From Eupeodes corollae (lineage: Eukaryota > Arthropoda > Insecta > Diptera > Syrphidae), in the NCBI RefSeq assembly GCF_945859685.1, contig NC_079147.1:186851174-186915173 (forward strand): DNA of 64,000 bases, in the 5' to 3' direction. The position numbers and the translations under genes are program-made. This document shows positions 35,605-45,371 of this stretch, in pieces (within the stretch, counting starts at the first letter, position 1; each line of letters opens with the position of its first letter). A model generated the notes under the pieces. It did no database searches. It saw only the letters and a program-made list of their open reading frames with translations, and had not been told where the DNA came from.

Positions 35605-35607
35605 ACG

Positions 35608-37216
35608 GTGTCCGAAACCCACCTCGCTATTGAACAAAGTCTTGATAATAAATCACCAAACTATACATGTTATCACGCTCCGCACCCAGCTGACAAAGCT
35701 AGGGGAGGATCAGCAATACTTATAAAAAAGTGCTTAACACACTATGAAGAACCAAAGTTTACTAAAGAAAACATGCAAGTAACAACAATTAGTATTGGTA
35801 TAAAAAAGAAAGAATTCAAAATAGCAGCTATATACTGCCCTCCGAGGCGCTCTCCAACTGAAGAAGACTATGCAGAACTGCTGCATTTGTTAGGACATAA
35901 CTTCCTTGTTGGTGGCGACTTCAATGCTAAACACACCCAATGGGGATCTAGGCTCATAACAACAAAAGGTGAATGGCTATACCAAGCAGGCCGAAAATAC
36001 AACTGCGAATTTTATTCTTCTGGTTCGCCAACATATTGGCCATCTGATACTAACAAAATAACAGACCTTATAGACTTTTTCGTAGTTAAAGGTATTAAAC
36101 GAAATCATATAAGTGTCGAAGGTAATTACGATTTATCATCAGATCATACTCCAGTAATTTTATCACTGAGCGAAACAGAAATAATAGAAAAAAGTAATCC
36201 CAAGCTCGTGAATAACAGAACAAACTGGAACGAATTCAGAGACAAACTTGAAAATTTTATAAACCTAAGATCGCCTATGCAAACAATTGAACAAATTGAT
36301 CATGAAGTAGAACAATTTATTGCTGATGTGCAGCAGGCTGCAGAAGAAAGTACTCCAAATATTTTGAATGCGAGAGAAAAAGAAATAAAATATTCTATCG
36401 AATACTCCTTATGGAAAGCAGCTAAGCGCTTAAAAAGACCTCAGACACAAAACCCGCCGATAAAATCTCAAGATGGTAAATGGATCGGAAACCGGAAACA
36501 AAAGGCTGATCTCTTCGCTGAACATCTCGCGAATGTTTTCAAGCCATTCCCAGCAAGCACAGCTACAGATCCCTTACAGTTTGTTGACAGAAACGACGAA
36601 TGTGAAATACCTTTTGTCACGCTCAAAAAAGTAAGAAGCATGTGTCAACATAAGTTGTCAAACAAAAAATCACCAGGGTACGATCTTATAACTGCTCAGG
36701 TTCTGAAAGAAATGCCTCTTATAGCCTTCAAGAAACTCCAATTTATAATAAACGCATGCCTTAAACTAAGATATGTGCCACATCATTGGAAAATTGCAGA
36801 AGTCATTGTTATACCTAAACAAGGTAAGCCATCAACAGAAGTTACACCTTACAGACCAATATCGCTTATACCAATCATGCCAAAAGTTTTTGAAAAACTG
36901 CTACTGAAAAGGCTTAGCAAAATAATTGAAGAAAGAATACTAATTCTGAGCCATCAGTTTGGATTTAGAAATAAACATTCCACGATAGACCAAGTGCATC
37001 GAATTACGGATGTTGTGGAAAAGGCACTTGAAGAAAAACAAGTATGCTCGTCTGTATTCTTAGATGTTGCTCAAGCTTTTGACAAGGTTTGGCACTTGGG
37101 ACTTGAGTACAAACTGCATAGAGACTTCCCCAGGCAGTACTACGAAATACTGAAATCCTACGTTACGAACCGACTCTTTAGAGTACGGTACGACCAAAAT
37201 TACTCGGAAATTAAGA
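35608..37216 (+). pseudogene. Jockey ORF2: endonuclease, linker, partial RT
   Basis: Endonuclease blocks are SETHLAIEQ, ARGGSAILIKK, FKIAAIYCPPRRSPTEEDY, NFLVGGDFNAKHTQWGSR, PTYWPSDTNKITDLIDFFV and LSSDHTPVILSLS (SDH). The linker has SLWKAAKRLKRPQTQ and GNRKQKADLFAEHLANVFKP. RT blocks are LSNKKSPGYDLITAQVLKEM, HHWKIAEVIVIPKQGKP, YRPISLIPIMPKVFEKLL, QFGFRNKHSTIDQVHRIT and SVFLDVAQAFDKVWHLGL (catalytic D). It ends at YDQNYSEIKK. The GVPQGS and FADD blocks that should follow are deleted. It starts inside the nuclease domain because of 5' truncation. Confidence 0.92.
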
Positions 37217-37832
37217 AAATGCAGTCGATAAAGTTAGTGATTGGACGCACAAATGGCGTATCAAATTAAACGAAACAAAATCGACGCATATAAACTTTAC
37301 AAACAAAAACATAAACAATGTTCCAATTTTTATAAACAGTACAGAAGTACCTTACTCCAATACCGCCAAATACCTTGGAATGAATTTGGATGCAAAGCTT
37401 AAATGGAAAGAACACATCAAAAAGAAAAAAAGAAGAACTAAACTTGAAGTACAGAAAAATGTACTGGTTAATAGGAAAGAACTCTGACCTATCTATCCAG
37501 AACAAACTAATGTTATATAAGCAAGTATTAAAACCCGTTTGGACATATGACATCCAACTATGGGGCTGTACAAAGAAAAAAAATGCTGAACCCATCCAAA
37601 AATTCCAAAGCAAGGTCCTTCGTGGAATAATAAATGCCCCTTGGTATATAAGAAATAGAGATCTACATCGTGACCTTTAAATTGAAATGGTTACAGAAGT
37701 GGTTAAGAAACACGCTGTATCACACAATCAGCGACTGCAAAGTCATACTAACTCTGAAATGGAGACCGTATTAAATGTACGAGACAATGTTCGGAGATTA
37801 AGAAGAACCAAGCCTCATGAGCTGATGGGCTA
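37217..37832 (+). pseudogene. Jockey ORF2 C-terminal part after deletion
   Basis: In a new frame right after the deletion the thumb region reads ENAVDKVSDWTHKWRIKLNE and AKYLGMNLDAKLKWKEHIK. After another frameshift the C-terminus follows: YKQVLKPVWTYDIQLWG, FQSKVLRGIINAPWYIRN. A stop at about 37678 is followed in frame by EMVTEVVKKHAVSHNQRL and RRLRRTKPHELMG, ending near 37832. These are the normal last blocks of Jockey ORF2. Three lesions follow the big deletion. Confidence 0.85.
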
Positions 37833-37925
37833 AAAGCTACGGGAAAGTATTATAACCTTAAACTTCCCCCAATGCGATTTAAAAATTAAGAAATTAAAAT
37901 CATTTGTCGATCTTTCATAGATTGG

Positions 37926-40776
37926 TCCTGATACACCGGTCGTTTTAGTACGGTAAGAGTCCCACACTACTCGGTATCGATTCTTTTGAAGATTTCCATC
38001 GGATAAAAAAAAAAAAAATTATTTTTGTAAACATTATTAGAAACTTGTCAAAATTCATGCGTTTCATTTTAAGAGTTGTCATTTTTGTTGAATCCGAATT
38101 CGAATGTTGTGAAGGTCTTCAAAAACTCACAATGATACTATTGAAAAGTTGAGCGATTTAGCAGATAAATCTTAACGGAGGATATATTAACCGTATTTAC
38201 TTGAGGCAAAAAGCAATAAGTTATGACCGATTCTTATTGGTATTGGCTGAAATACACATAGGAAGGCTATCTCGGCCCAAACATACCGTAAACGTTTAAT
38301 CCACTTTGTGTCAAATGAATAGGGACAAGCTATTCATAGAATTAGATTTTTTGGGAAAAGACAAATGTGGAATGAATGGGGCTTGTATTAAGTTTATATT
38401 GCAAACAACATTTTGGATTTAGTTGATAAATACAAGTTTAAGGCGGTTTTACCGAAGAAGGCCATAAATGTGTTTTTGCGTCCCATGAATAAGGACAATA
38501 TCTTAATTTATCTGTAAGGCAATTTTAAGTAAGGAAAATAACAAAAAGCCAAGTTTGAGCCCAGACCATTCAATAATCTCTTCGGCTATTAAAAAAAAAA
38601 TGAAAACGCTTATGTTTACTATACTAAATTTTGTAAACACCGAAATCGAAATAGTATGCGAGAAATTACGTAATGTTAAATTTTCCAAAAATCTCGTACC
38701 AAATAATTATTTTTGAAATATTTTTCTGTAATAAAAGTTTGTCGTTCTTGCACGTTCTATTAAATTATAAATTAAACTTGAAAATTGAGCAGTCAAAGTG
38801 GTTTAACTTTAAAGGTTGGAAGTGTCAACATTTTCAAACATCACAAATGACGTAAAGTTTTAGTTTAAAAGTTTAAAAGTTTAAACTTGAAAACATTTTT
38901 CCCTCCGTTATTTTGTTTTTGCCCAGTGGAAATTTTATCCTGACTCAATTCTTTAAGAAACGCGATATGTTTTGTACTTGTGATCTAAGTAATTTGTTTT
39001 TCAAAGTTTTAGAGAAATATTTTAAAGCTTCAATTAAACGCCTTAAGTATACACATTTTTTGCTTACCAGAGTATAGGTATCCTATTTTGTGAGTTTCCT
39101 AAAACTCACTTAAGAAGATCAATTTTAGCATTTTCAATTTTCTATAGACCTGAATTTAACAAGCAAATGAAAAAAAGACAGGTATAGCTAGATACTTGCA
39201 AATGATGAGAGCTATTTAAAGTAAAGCCCCGTCCAATTAGGAATGCCTTCAAAGTATTGTAGCTTCAATATAAAGTTCTCCCATAGGAACATCATTGAGC
39301 CACTTAATCTCCTTGTGTCACCGAATCCCATTTCTACAAACTTTACACAATAAGAAGACCTGAACTTGAATGAAAAAGAAGAGAAGTAGAAGAAGAGAAA
39401 AAAATGAACATCATCACAAGAAGTAATGATGACAGACAGACAAAGACAAACTAAGAGAATGAGATAGAGATAGAGAGAGAGAAAAAGATATGATACTAGA
39501 GGTGTAATAATATCAACAACCCCAAAAGTCCTAGGTATTCAATTGTCAAAGCCATAATTGTGGCAAACACTATGGCTTGCCATAACTTGAACAATGGACA
39601 ACAAAATCTGAATGCCACAGGGTTCTTCTCGCTTCTCAACCTCTATATATCCATCCATACCCTATCCAGATCCACCCGTTGCCGTTCCAATACTTTTACT
39701 ACTCGGAGGACCTACTCAACCCCTATACTCCAAAGCTATTATAGAGCTGCCAGTTGGCAGTTGTTGTGCTGGTTGCTATTGTCGTTGTTGTTGTATTTGT
39801 TTTTGTTTTGTTCTGCTTTGTTGTTGCCATCGAAATCACAAAAGGATACAAATGGATCCGATTCCCATTGGACTCGTTTGAATTTGAATGCAAGAGACAC
39901 CACAATGAGAATTAATTTTAATGGTCTTCATGTTGCCATACACAAAAGTCATACAAAATGTTGAAGTTGGGTATATTTAGTTGTATATAGAGTGTAAAAT
40001 ATAAGACGACGAAAGGAGCTTGAATTTACCTACCTACCTAGCCTACCCACCTACGAATTGTTGTTGTTGTTAGCTCCCTGCTTGTGCTGCTTGGCCTGTT
40101 ATGGCCTTGCCTTTCCTAACTGCTAGAATAACAAAATACTCATCAGAGCTACTATATAGCTCCAAAGTAGACGAGGAGCCATAAGTATTCCTAAGGAGAT
40201 GACACGTGAAAGACAATCTGACTGAGTATGACAAAAGGATCAGATTTCTGGTTGCAACATCAAAAAGGTAAAGGAAATATGCCCAGCAATGTACTGCTAC
40301 GGGTTACAAGGTAGAGTATTGGTGACTTAGGGAAAGGGTGTTTTGGTTTAAAAGGTGATTTGGTTATTTGGTCTTATTGTGTTTTGGACAAAAATATTTA
40401 CCATTGGAAAATTTTGTTTTGTATTAATTTGGAAATAAGTTGTTGATGGATGGTGATTGTGATGGTATTCTTCTGAAGTCATCATGACTAATTTATGTTG
40501 AAGTTTTAAGCTATTGCTAAAATAGAATTTTTGGTGATTGTTCAAGACAGATTTGAAATCTCTTTCAGATTTGTATAAAATAAAATCTGCAAAGTTAATC
40601 TTGGTTAAAACATAAGGTTAGATCTTTTAAGTTATATTATTGAATGAAATGCAACTATGTATTTATGTTTTTATAGACGTTTCAAAGTCTATTATTAGAA
40701 TTAAATAATAAATTTGTTCTACTTTTACAATTACATTCACTGCTATAGCTACTTTTGCTTTCGTTACTACCAAATT
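37926..40776. other. Unclassified non-coding DNA
   Basis: No gene is called. A direct pair TTTGTGTCAAATGAATAGGG (38305) and GCGTCCCATGAATAAGGACA (38478) spaced about 170 bp apart could be half of a Tc1-type IR/DR end. An open frame of 134 codons at 39560 is Leu/Cys-rich in a GTT-repeat context and has no recognisable domain. Purine-rich GAGATAGAGATAGAGAGAGA lies near 39460. Confidence 0.45.
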
Positions 40777-41990
40777 AATAAACGGTGATTTTTTAAGAGC
40801 TTGAGAACTTTAAAAAAAAAACGCATAAAATTTGCAAAATCTCATCGATTCTTTATTTGAAACGTTAATTTGGTCCATGACATTTACTTTTTGAAGATAA
40901 TTTCATTTAAATGTTGACCGCGGCTGCGTCCATTCGGAAAGTTTAATTTTGGGTAACTTTTTCGAGCATTTCGGCCGGAATATCCCGAATTTCTTCGGAA
41001 ATGTTGTCTTTCAAAGCTGGAATAGTTGCTGGCTTATTTGTATAGACTTTAGACTTGACGTAGTCCCACAAAAAATAGTCTAAAGGCGTCAAATCGCATG
41101 ATCTTGGTGGCCAACTTACCGGTCCATTACTTGAGATGAATTGTTCTCCGAAGTTTTCCCTCAAAATGGCCATAGAATCGCTAGCAGTGTCGCATGTAGC
41201 GCCATCTTGTTGAAACCACATGTCAACCAAGAACTGAAGTTCTTCCATTTTTGGCAACAAAAAGTTTGTTAGCATTGAACGATAGCGTTCGCCATTCACC
41301 GTAACGTTGCGTCCAACAGCATCTTTGAAAAAATACGGTCCAATGATTCCACCAGCGTACAAACCACACCAAACAGTGCATTTTTCGGGAACAAAATTTG
41401 TCGATAAAAAAGCGGATTTTCTGCCAACTTCTCTAGGGCCCATTCACTGAAAATTCGACGTTGTGGCAGATCGTTTGGCTTCAGTTCTTGCACGAGCTGT
41501 ATTTTATACGGTTTTACACCAAGATCTTTGCGTAAAATCTTCCATGTGGTCGAATAACACAAACCCAATTGCTGCGAACGGCGACGAATCGACATTTCAC
41601 GGTCTTCAGCAACACTCTCAGAAACAGACGCAATATTCTCTTCTGTACGCACTGTACGCACTGTACGCATTCGTGTGGTTGGTTTAATGTTCAATAAAGT
41701 AAACTGAGTGCGAAACTTGGTCACAATCGCATTAATTGTTTGCTCACTTGGTCGATTATGTAGACCATAAATCGGACGTAAAGCGCGAAACACATTTCGA
41801 ACCGAACACTGATTTTGGTAATAAAATTCAATAATTTGCAAGCGTTGCTCGTTAGTAAGTCTATTCATGATGAAATGTCAAAGCATACTGAGCATCTTTT
41901 TCTTTGACACCATGTCTGAAATCCCGCGTGATCTGTCAAATACTAATGCATGAAAATCCTAACCTCAAAAAAATCACCCTTTATTATAAT
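40777..41990 (-). mobile_element. Rosa-type (DD41D) mariner, internally deleted
   Basis: Both terminal regions are present. The left end reads AATAAACGGTGATTTTTT and the right end, on the opposite strand, AATAAAGGGTGATTTTTT, followed by imperfect AAGAGCTTGAGAAC versus TGAGGTTAGGATTTT. The transposase between them is on the minus strand and is missing one catalytic aspartate. The spacing of the second and third catalytic D residues is 41, which is the DD41D (rosa) signature. TA flanking is plausible but the exact ITR edge is ambiguous because both sides have TAATAAA. Confidence 0.9.
40943..41868 (-). pseudogene. DD41D mariner transposase, broken
   Basis: The N-terminal 190-codon frame (41868 to 41296) starts MNRLTNEQRLQIIEFYYQNQ, a helix-turn-helix region. 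It continues SIRRRSQQLGLCYSTTWKIL and ALEKLAENPLFYRQILF. At that point about 40 codons carrying the first catalytic D are deleted and the frame shifts. The second frame gives PEKCTVWCGLYAGGIIGPYF, WFQQDGATCDTA (second D) and SWPPRSCDLTPLDYFLWDYV (third D, 41 residues between). A 9-bp unit CTGTACGCA is present three times at about 41648-41672, giving RTVRTVRT. The C-terminus is cut by a stop near 40943, with related sequence continuing in another frame. Confidence 0.92.
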
Positions 41991-43214
41991 AATTTAAGCT
42001 TATCACTTAAGCTGAAATTGGTTCCTTCCAAAAATTTCGAATCAATTTAAAGATTTTTGGCACTAACGAAATAAAGATTTATTTTTATCCTGGTATTGGA
42101 ACAGTGCTAAAATCTCGCTCCCTTCCACATACCCGTCCTCAATCCAATACAAGCTTGAATTCTTCTTGTTAAATGATGACGTTTTGAGGATTTTTAGTAT
42201 CATAACATCACCTTCGAAACATATTGGCGTATCATATCAAATCAGGAATGATGAAAGTCTTTAGTTTAATAATGTAAAATATGAAATGTAAGATAAATAC
42301 ATTTTATGGATCAAACAAATTGACTTTCCAAACCTATAATTATAAAATTGTTAAATAAGTCAGTTTCAACTGCAAGTATGGAATTTCGTCTACAATGTAA
42401 GAAATGCTGTAAAGTACACATAAACAAAGCCTTAAAACCTTTTACTTTACCTGCATTAAAATTGTATCAACAATTACATAAGGCATTTTTTAGTATTCAC
42501 AGTAAACAAAAATGTTATTATATGACTTCGATGCACGAAAGGTTACAATTTTTTAGAACAAAATTATCCTACTATGGACGAGATATTTTTGTATTTTAAA
42601 AATTACAAACTTAAGAAATATTTGCACAATATCAATGTTTAATATACAAATCTACTAATGTATTTATCAGCTGTTAACGTGCTACTAAATTGGATCAATT
42701 CTTTAGTTTTATTCAAACTCTTTAATGTTGAAACAAACTTGTGGAGCCTAGTTGACATCGCACATTTGCAGCTGTATGTCTTCGATAGTTTCATAAACTT
42801 TATCTTTATGGTCTCGAATCAATTTTGGAGTACTTCAAATTTGACTTATAATTTAAGATTAAAAAATAAGTTTGTCTTATTTTGTGTTTTTTTTTTTTTG
42901 TAATTAAATTTGTATATATATTTATTCTAAGCTAGTGCAAAAAATTGACGTTTCTTGATCATCAAATATAAGGATAATATGTGCAGAAAAAATTATCGCA
43001 ATTGGTTCATTAGATCCTGATGAATACAGTGTTTTATTAGAAAAAGCGAAGTTAAAAATACAAACTTTAGACAAAATTCCATGTAACTCTATCGGTTCGT
43101 TTTTTAGTAAATTTGAATTTTCGATTTTTGATCCTTAACAGAAATGAAAAAACCCTTAATGATAATCTTCCAAAAACCTTTGCTTCTTTGAACTCAATCC
43201 ACTCAATATTGCAA
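41991..43214. other. Unclassified DNA with short open frames
   Basis: Three consecutive short plus-strand frames (42348-42599, 42658-42903, about 42945-43137) read like protein, for example FRLQCKKCCKVHINKALK and GSLDPDEYSVLLEKAKLKIQ, but I recognise no family. They may be pieces of one decayed transposon ORF. The downstream repeat at 43215-43330 would fit that. Confidence 0.35.
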
Positions 43215-43330
43215 GATTTAGGGGCGAGGACAAACAGACATACGGTGGATTCGTGGGACCCACTGTTTTGATTTCTCTACCATCGCAACGTTATGCTTAA
43301 TTAAGATTCCGAGTTCGAAATTATTTAAGA
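43215..43330 (+). repeat. Dispersed repeat shared with 2890-2990
   Basis: CGTGGGACCCACTG, GATTTCTCTACCATCGCAAC and AAGATTCCGAGTTCGAAATT align in order with 2890-2990. AGGACAAACAGACATACGG just upstream may be part of it. Family and ends are unknown. Confidence 0.6.
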
Positions 43331-43389
43331 ATGCAAAAGTTTCCATATAGCTCTTAAGTGTTGCAAGCAAAAGGAATAACATCTCAAGT

Positions 43390-43565
43390 TTCTTAATCCC
43401 GTAGTGCGATGGTTACATGCTAGAGGTCCAGGGTTCAATCACTTTTATTCGATCCCTTTTTTCTTTTTTTATTCTATTTTTATCTCAGCAGTACCCTTTT
43501 TGCGAAAAATTGGCCAACCCTAGAAGAGTACTTCTTGTTATGAAAAGGCATTCTCAAATAATTGT
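43390..43565 (+). repeat. Diverged tRNA-derived SINE copy
   Basis: CCCGTAGTGCGATGGTTACA with GGTCCAGGGTTCAATCAC is a diverged tRNA-like head (A-box TAGTGCGATGG, B-box GGGTTCAATC). It is followed by CAGTACCCTTTTTGCG and AGAGTACTTCTTGTTATGAA, which match the body of the family. The 3' half is absent. Confidence 0.65.
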
Positions 43566-44009
43566 GTAAGATAATTGCAAACACAAACATTTTTTTTTTA
43601 ATGATTAAAATTTCCTAAATTTCAATTTTACCTTTAAATTTTTTATTAAAATATGACCATAAAAAATACTAAAAGAAAACAAAAAAACGGTCTTTCAAAT
43701 TTTAAGTTAAATTCAAAAATATCTGTTAACAATAAACGCAACGATAATTTTACTTAGCACAAATCTTTCTCTTCTAGATACAATTTTAATCATTCTAATA
43801 TCCTACTAAGTTTCTGGAAATTCTCATTAGTTATTTGTCTTTATTTGAATCTATATGAAGTTTGGAGTACACCTTGAAACTAATATTTTCATAGTATGGG
43901 AAAAATTGTTTTGGAAGTACTTTTAAGTGCTGATTTCAAATCCAAACTACAATATAATTTATCTGCTCGGGTTTCATATATCCGTTTTGAATACTATTTT
44001 TAATTTCTC

Positions 44010-45030
44010 GTAGGAAGTTATTGTAATAGGTCTGAGTTGGTGAATTTAAAATGTTGACATTTCTCGACGTTTCAAGATCCCTAGAGTCGAAATAAAGGAT
44101 TTTTAGAGAGATGTCTGTGCGTTCGTGTGCGGTAGCGCGCGTCCACTATTTAAGAATCTGAAGAGATATCGACTTTAAATAAATTTTGTTATATAGATAA
44201 TAATGCAGAAAGTGCTCCGAAGAAAATTGCGTGGGTGCTTTTGAACATTTTTGGTAACCCATCTTCGGTAAAACATTTCACGAACCAATAACGCTATAGA
44301 CTTAAATAAAATTTTATATTTTACATATATTGTAGCGTTTTAACGGTCTACGGTTTTTTTATAAATCAAAAAAACTGAAAGGAAAAATATTACAAATTTT
44401 ACAAAATAACGAATTGACCTTTTTTTATATAAAATACAAACCTAAAAAAGCATTACTGAAAATTCGTAAACATTGATTTTCGACTCAAATATCTTTTCAA
44501 TAATTTCCGATATAGGCTTCAAATCAATTTTATTTTATAAAAAATATTGTTTTCAAAATTCGGTAAAATTTTGATTAAAATTGAATTGACAGTTTTTACA
44601 AAAAAAAAATAGAAACCTAAACAAAGCATTACTAAAAGGTGGTAAAATCTACGAAAACTATTGCGCAAAGTTGGTAAAAATTGATGTTTGGCTCTCGATA
44701 TTTCGTGAATAATAGAAAAATTTGTCTTCAAATTAACTTCATTCATCCAATTTATTTTTGTTAATATAAGAATAAAAGCTTTTAAGAAATGCTACTAAAA
44801 ATGGTAAAAATTGGTTAAATACTAAAAATCTCATTAACAAATATCCATTTTGAAATCAAACTATTTCATCACATGCAAAATATTGTTGGTAATTTTTAAA
44901 TTATCTAGAATAATTTAACTGATAACTTTTTAAGAAAACACGAAAACCTATAACATTTAAGCAAGACGAATCAACAGACGGGATGGGAACTTATCAGTGT
45001 GGGTCGCAACCCAGCTTTTTTTCATATTTT
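44010..45030 (+). repeat. R1 repeat, complete reference copy
   Basis: The head is TAGGAAGTTATTGTAATAGG (44011), TTTCTCGACGTTTCAAGATC, GAGAGATGTCTGTGCG and GAAAATTGCGTGGGTG. The internal hinge is ACGAACCAATAACGCTATAG (44281). The core units have GACAGTTTTTACAAAAAA, GTTGGTAAAAATTGATG and TAAAAAATATTGTTTTC. The tail is AAGACGAATCAACAGACGGG, then ATCAGTGTGGGTCGCAACCC and AGCTTTTTTTC (about 45025). Total is about 1.0 kb and non-coding. Another head at 51019 shows AACTTCCCATAGGAAGT, a small palindrome at the head edge. Confidence 0.8.
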
Positions 45031-45371
45031 GTAATATATTTTAAAAACTTTTTATAATAGAAATGTTTAAAAAACTTAGTGTTGAAAATCGTTTAAGCAT
45101 AAATGGTTTAACGTTTATTTCATATTCTTATTTGACAGGTGATATTTAACCTATAAAGATTTTCGAACATCATATTAAATAATATACAAATTTCAACAGA
45201 ATATTTAAAAAAAGGATTAAAAACATTTAGAAATCCATCACGGATTTTATTGGAAAAAGCTACTTCATAAATTAATAGAGCCTCAAAAGGCCTTAAATAC
45301 TTATTTTTTGATATTTTAAAAATTAACATGTCAAATACCAGCCTGTAAGAGCGATCAGGGTACATCGTAGT

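Larger units (their letters stand above)
35605..37925 (+). mobile_element. Jockey-clade LINE, 5'-truncated, internal deletion
   Basis: The element has the endonuclease from its second conserved block, the linker, the RT up to the motif before the catalytic box, then the C-terminal part. The first 553 codons are open. A deletion at about 37217 removes the catalytic FADD region and shifts the frame. It is inserted in the R1 array at about 35604, with no A-tail clearly visible at the 3' side. The relic at 7385-7645 is from a related family. Confidence 0.88.

Noticed and set aside
39560..39964. 134-codon Leu/Cys-rich frame as a membrane protein gene
   Set aside because: Hydrophobicity comes from a GTT/TGT repeat; alternative frames are equally open and no family is recognised.
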